From NCBI RefSeq assembly GCF_001659985.1, contig NZ_LYCS01000007.1, positions 106,912 through 170,911 on the forward strand: a DNA stretch of 64,000 bases. The letters run 5' to 3'. The notes under the pieces are model-generated. The model worked only from the letters and a program-made list of their open reading frames with translations, was not told the DNA's origin and did no database searches. Source of the DNA: Oceanobacillus sp. Castelsardo (GTDB taxonomy: Bacteria > Bacillota > Bacilli > Bacillales > Amphibacillaceae). Each line of letters starts with the position of its first letter. Position 1 is the stretch's first letter. Shown piece after piece: positions 63,503-64,000 of this stretch. The position numbers and the translations under genes are program-made.

Positions 63503-64000
<498 letters not shown>

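Overview
The window looks like part of a low-GC Bacillaceae chromosome. The order rpsF-ssb-rpsR, yybS-gdpP-rplI-dnaB, walRKHIJ-htrC and rlmH is the conserved block found just left of the replication origin in Bacillus-like genomes. The partial 16S gene at the right edge (about 63503-64000) has a Bacillaceae appearance, in the Oceanobacillus/Virgibacillus/Ornithinibacillus direction, but I cannot fix the genus from it. Spore photoproduct lyase (splAB) implies an endospore former.

Layout. 1-14944 is housekeeping: ribosomal proteins with a likely S6:S18 leader, the c-di-AMP phosphodiesterase GdpP, helicase DnaB, a CdaS-like diadenylate cyclase, the WalRK system and HtrA-type protease HtrC. 15133-15355 is a cluster of DnaA boxes. 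15371-20037 is a patch of small membrane proteins, a Fur-box-linked flavin reductase, a lipoprotein without a standard start codon and a frameshifted small alarmone synthetase. 20741-21278 is a 26-unit minisatellite with an 82-bp higher-order period, followed by DacC, a TraB-family protein, a CNNM/CorC-type protein and RlmH.

25956-40013 is the most unusual part. The last codons of rlmH (GAA CCG TAn CAn AAA TAn) recur as an 18-bp direct repeat at 29174 and 39996. Staphylococcal SCC elements use the same site, the 3' end of rlmH/orfX. The repeats bound a 3.2-kb segment with an orphan two-component system and a 10.8-kb segment. The larger segment carries an internally duplicated unknown protein, an operon around a proteasome-like Ntn hydrolase (Thr1/Asp17/Lys33 conserved) behind a promoter with twin palindromic operators, and a Fur-box-controlled siderophore uptake operon with a divergent flavoprotein reductase. 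No ccr recombinase is visible, so these look like non-autonomous SCC-like cassettes.

40285-62927 is mixed accessory DNA: two chemotaxis receptors, an EamA exporter, three SDR dehydrogenases followed by a MarR regulator, a TauE/SafE permease with a partial copy elsewhere, an orphan OpuAC-type lipoprotein, DUF1659/DUF2922 genes with a decayed YvrJ gene, uvsE with a decayed tandem paralogue, an IS110-family element with a long structured non-coding end, splAB, and a TetR/SDR pair in which the SDR has an amber codon. Several short dispersed repeats occur between genes. The window ends with rrn promoters and the start of a 16S gene.
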